Source: Spirodela intermedia
Taxonomy: Eukaryota; Streptophyta; Magnoliopsida; Alismatales; Araceae
Direction: 5' to 3'
NCBI GenBank assembly: GCA_902729315.2
Contig: LR746264.1
Span: forward strand, 1,056,501-1,120,500
DNA: 64,000 bases
The position numbers and the translations under genes were made by a program. Shown piece by piece: positions 61,701 to 64,000 of this stretch (within the stretch, counting starts at the first letter, position 1; the number at the start of each line of letters is the position of its first letter). The notes beneath the pieces are model-generated. The model was not told the DNA's origin and searched no databases. It saw only the letters and a program-made list of their open reading frames with translations.

Positions 61701-64000
61701 GAAATTAGTCTCTTGAGGAGATCGCATGCCTCAAAAATTATTTCCATTTTTGTCATTTTGAGCCATGCCTAGTGGTCATCTTCTCTCTCTTCAGGGGTTC
61801 ACATGTGTCAACACTTGAATGAAGGTAAACAAAATGTACAGATAAAATAGTTATAAACTATTAAATAAACACTATAAAGCGTATTATATATAACTTATTT
61901 GAATTCAGCTTCTGATGTAAAATGATGGTTTTACCTTTAATTTGGCTTTTTTCAATATTAAGACTTTCCTAACTAGAATCATCAAGATCATATAAATAGA
62001 TAATTCTATTATTATAAACCTTATCAAATTATTCTTCCATACATTCTATAATAAATAAAAAAAATTAAGCTCCTGAAGCAATCATGCACAAAAATATCTA
62101 TTTGATATAATGTTTTGCAAAAGTACATCTAAACAATATCTTTCTTAAGCATGTTTGAAGAATTGGAGTCTCAACTAGTTGAAGTTAAGGTTTGAGATAC
62201 TGTATGCCTTGTCCTTATTATATTATTTTGGGTTTTGATTATTTATTTGTGCACGTTGATGACAATAGTGGCACTTGTCTTTTGACCAAAACAATTGATA
62301 CCTTATGACTATACTAAATACTTTTCACAATAAGTAGCTAAATAATTGAAGTAAAAGTAGGAAGGAGATCTTGGCAAGTTTTTTCACACAAAATTTCTGT
62401 TGTGTAGTTTAAATAAACGATGGAGCTAAATAATATAGAAGATGAATACAAAATGCCTCATGATAAAAATTATACTAGATACTTCTCTTAATGAAGAAAG
62501 TGAGATATTGAAATATCTATTTAGCTATATGAACCAAAAAAATGATACATTTATAGAAAGTCAACTGAATTAGAAATCAAAATAAGTATTCTCCTATTTG
62601 TATTGTCTTATTCATAATATTATTTAACTTCATTCTTTTTAAGATAATCATATTTAGTCTTAAAAAATCCATGGCCTCTAGAATAAAACTTTTTAATGAC
62701 AATTACCAATGGTTGTGCTTATCTTTGTCCATCTTAACTAGTATAACTTGTGTAGATTCCAATGTTATTAGAAGAATGAAAATTTCACTTTAAGAAGCCT
62801 ACATTTTCAACATTGAAACTAGGAAGACTCCAAAAGCCAACATGAAGCTTTCCTTTCATGTTATGGAGTACTACAGAAAGTAACAACAGTAACAATAAAG
62901 GGAGAAGTTAAAACTTTAACATTATCAAATGAAAGAGCACATAAAAGGTAAGACTGTGGCATGATTGTAGCTTTAGTAGACATTAACAAATTGAAGCCAA
63001 AGATCATGTTAGGACTAGCATTTTGATGTTCATAAATAAATTAAACATATATTTATAATGAAATATTGCACTATTTTTTTTAGACTACACTAATCAACAA
63101 ATCAAGATTAATACTCTAGATCTAGTTTTGTTGGCTGTTAATACGGTTTTTCTTGCCTTAAATGAAGAAATCAGGCATTAAGAAACATATCGATATCAAA
63201 CCAAGTCAAAACAGATCAAAAGAAACTAATTTAGAAGAAACATAAGAAGTTAATAGAAAATGTATCAACGCATGTCTTGACATACTAAATCAGTGTCTCA
63301 ATTTACTTGAAGAAAGATAAGAATCTCAACCTAGTAAAGTTAGTGTGTCAACCCATAATTATTCAAATAAGAGATAATGATGACACTTCTACTAAGGAAA
63401 ATTGACTAGGCAAATGGTAGATATGATTGTGCAAGCAGCACACCAAGAATTAGTTGTAAGCCACATGTGGCAGCTATTCAACCAAAGACCAGCAATGAAA
63501 GCATCCAATGAAGAATGACATGTGCCATCATCTGATGCACAACAACATGTGGCAGAATATAGGCAGAAAAATGACATGTGATGATATGCAAGACATTTAG
63601 CAACCCATGGGACATGTGCAAAAGTATGAATGCTCGAGCAACACAAACTAGAATGGCTCAAGGTGACATGGGGTACAAGATGAAAGAATTAGCACATTTG
63701 ACACATGACAAGATCTCTAATAGCATAGTTGATCTCCTTTAAAGAAGGAGATAAGTGTGACACTGTATCTCTAACATGGACAGCATGACTAACAAATCAA
63801 CCAAATGTGGTAGGTGAATCTAACACAACAACATATTGTAACTCATATGAAGATCAACAAAATGTCAGATTTTTTGAGCAATGAAGTTTTTTGATTCAAA
63901 GTTCTGAGGCCGCTATATGTTATTTCAACATCTTATCATATGTGAAGGCATCTTGAGAGTACTTGTGACGTAGATAGATAAGCAATCTAGTTCATTGATG
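58705..64000. other. AT-rich intergenic DNA, no supported gene
   Basis: Strongly AT-rich to the window end. Open frames are short and motif-free. The block 59.0-60.6 kb has slightly more structured sequence that could be an old coding relic on the minus strand, but I could not assign it. Around 63,465-63,710 the word ACATGTG(G) recurs many times without a fixed period. Confidence 0.5.

Noticed and set aside
63460-63710. Recurring ACATGTG words, possible repeat array
   Set aside because: Spacing is irregular and the intervening sequence is not related, so neither a CRISPR-like nor a satellite array is supported.

Overview
The window is nuclear DNA of a seed plant, most likely an angiosperm. 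The evidence is an intact GNOM-type ARF-GEF gene, a cluster of GH28 polygalacturonase (PG) genes with consistent GT-AG introns, a SIAMESE-related CDK inhibitor, and Ty1/copia-type retroelements in several states of decay. I cannot name the species.

Layout. 1-4,554: GNOM homologue (+ strand, two coding exons, 1,447 aa). 4,555-18,240: mostly AT-rich intergenic DNA. It is interrupted at about 9.2-10.7 kb by an LTR-like fragment and a dead relic of a PG promoter plus first exon. 18,242-19,119: small copia-like element with two degenerate LTRs, a primer-binding site and a polypurine tract. 19,642-21,742: PG1, complete, minus strand. 24.07-24.20 kb: relic of a PG last exon. 24.2-33.0 kb: AT-rich to mixed DNA with microsatellites, a 10-bp minisatellite and an LTR-like block. 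33,221-33,631: SIAMESE-related gene. 38,482-40,612: PG2, complete and divergent, plus strand. 41.09-45.85 kb and 49.11-53.28 kb: two copies of a GC-rich segment carrying PG3 and PG4. Retroelement remnants lie between them. 53,311-58,409: PG5, a broken copy lacking exons 1-4 and split by a 3,820-bp copia element. 58.7-64 kb: AT-rich DNA with no gene I can support.

The PG genes share one nine-exon structure that includes a 21-nt microexon. PG1, PG2 and PG4 keep all GH28 catalytic motifs. PG3 is open but carries RIT in place of the RIK motif. PG5 is a pseudogene sharing that substitution. PG3 and PG4 appear identical for about 700 bp (exon 4 to late exon 7, introns included) although neighbouring introns differ, which suggests recent gene conversion.

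The most distinctive event is the copia insertion in PG5. Its 5-bp target duplication (GTACA) is exactly the first five bases of intron 6, so the splice donor is regenerated beside the element. I saw no evidence for a new kind of biological system. The interest lies in PG family birth, conversion and death, and in the transposon history.
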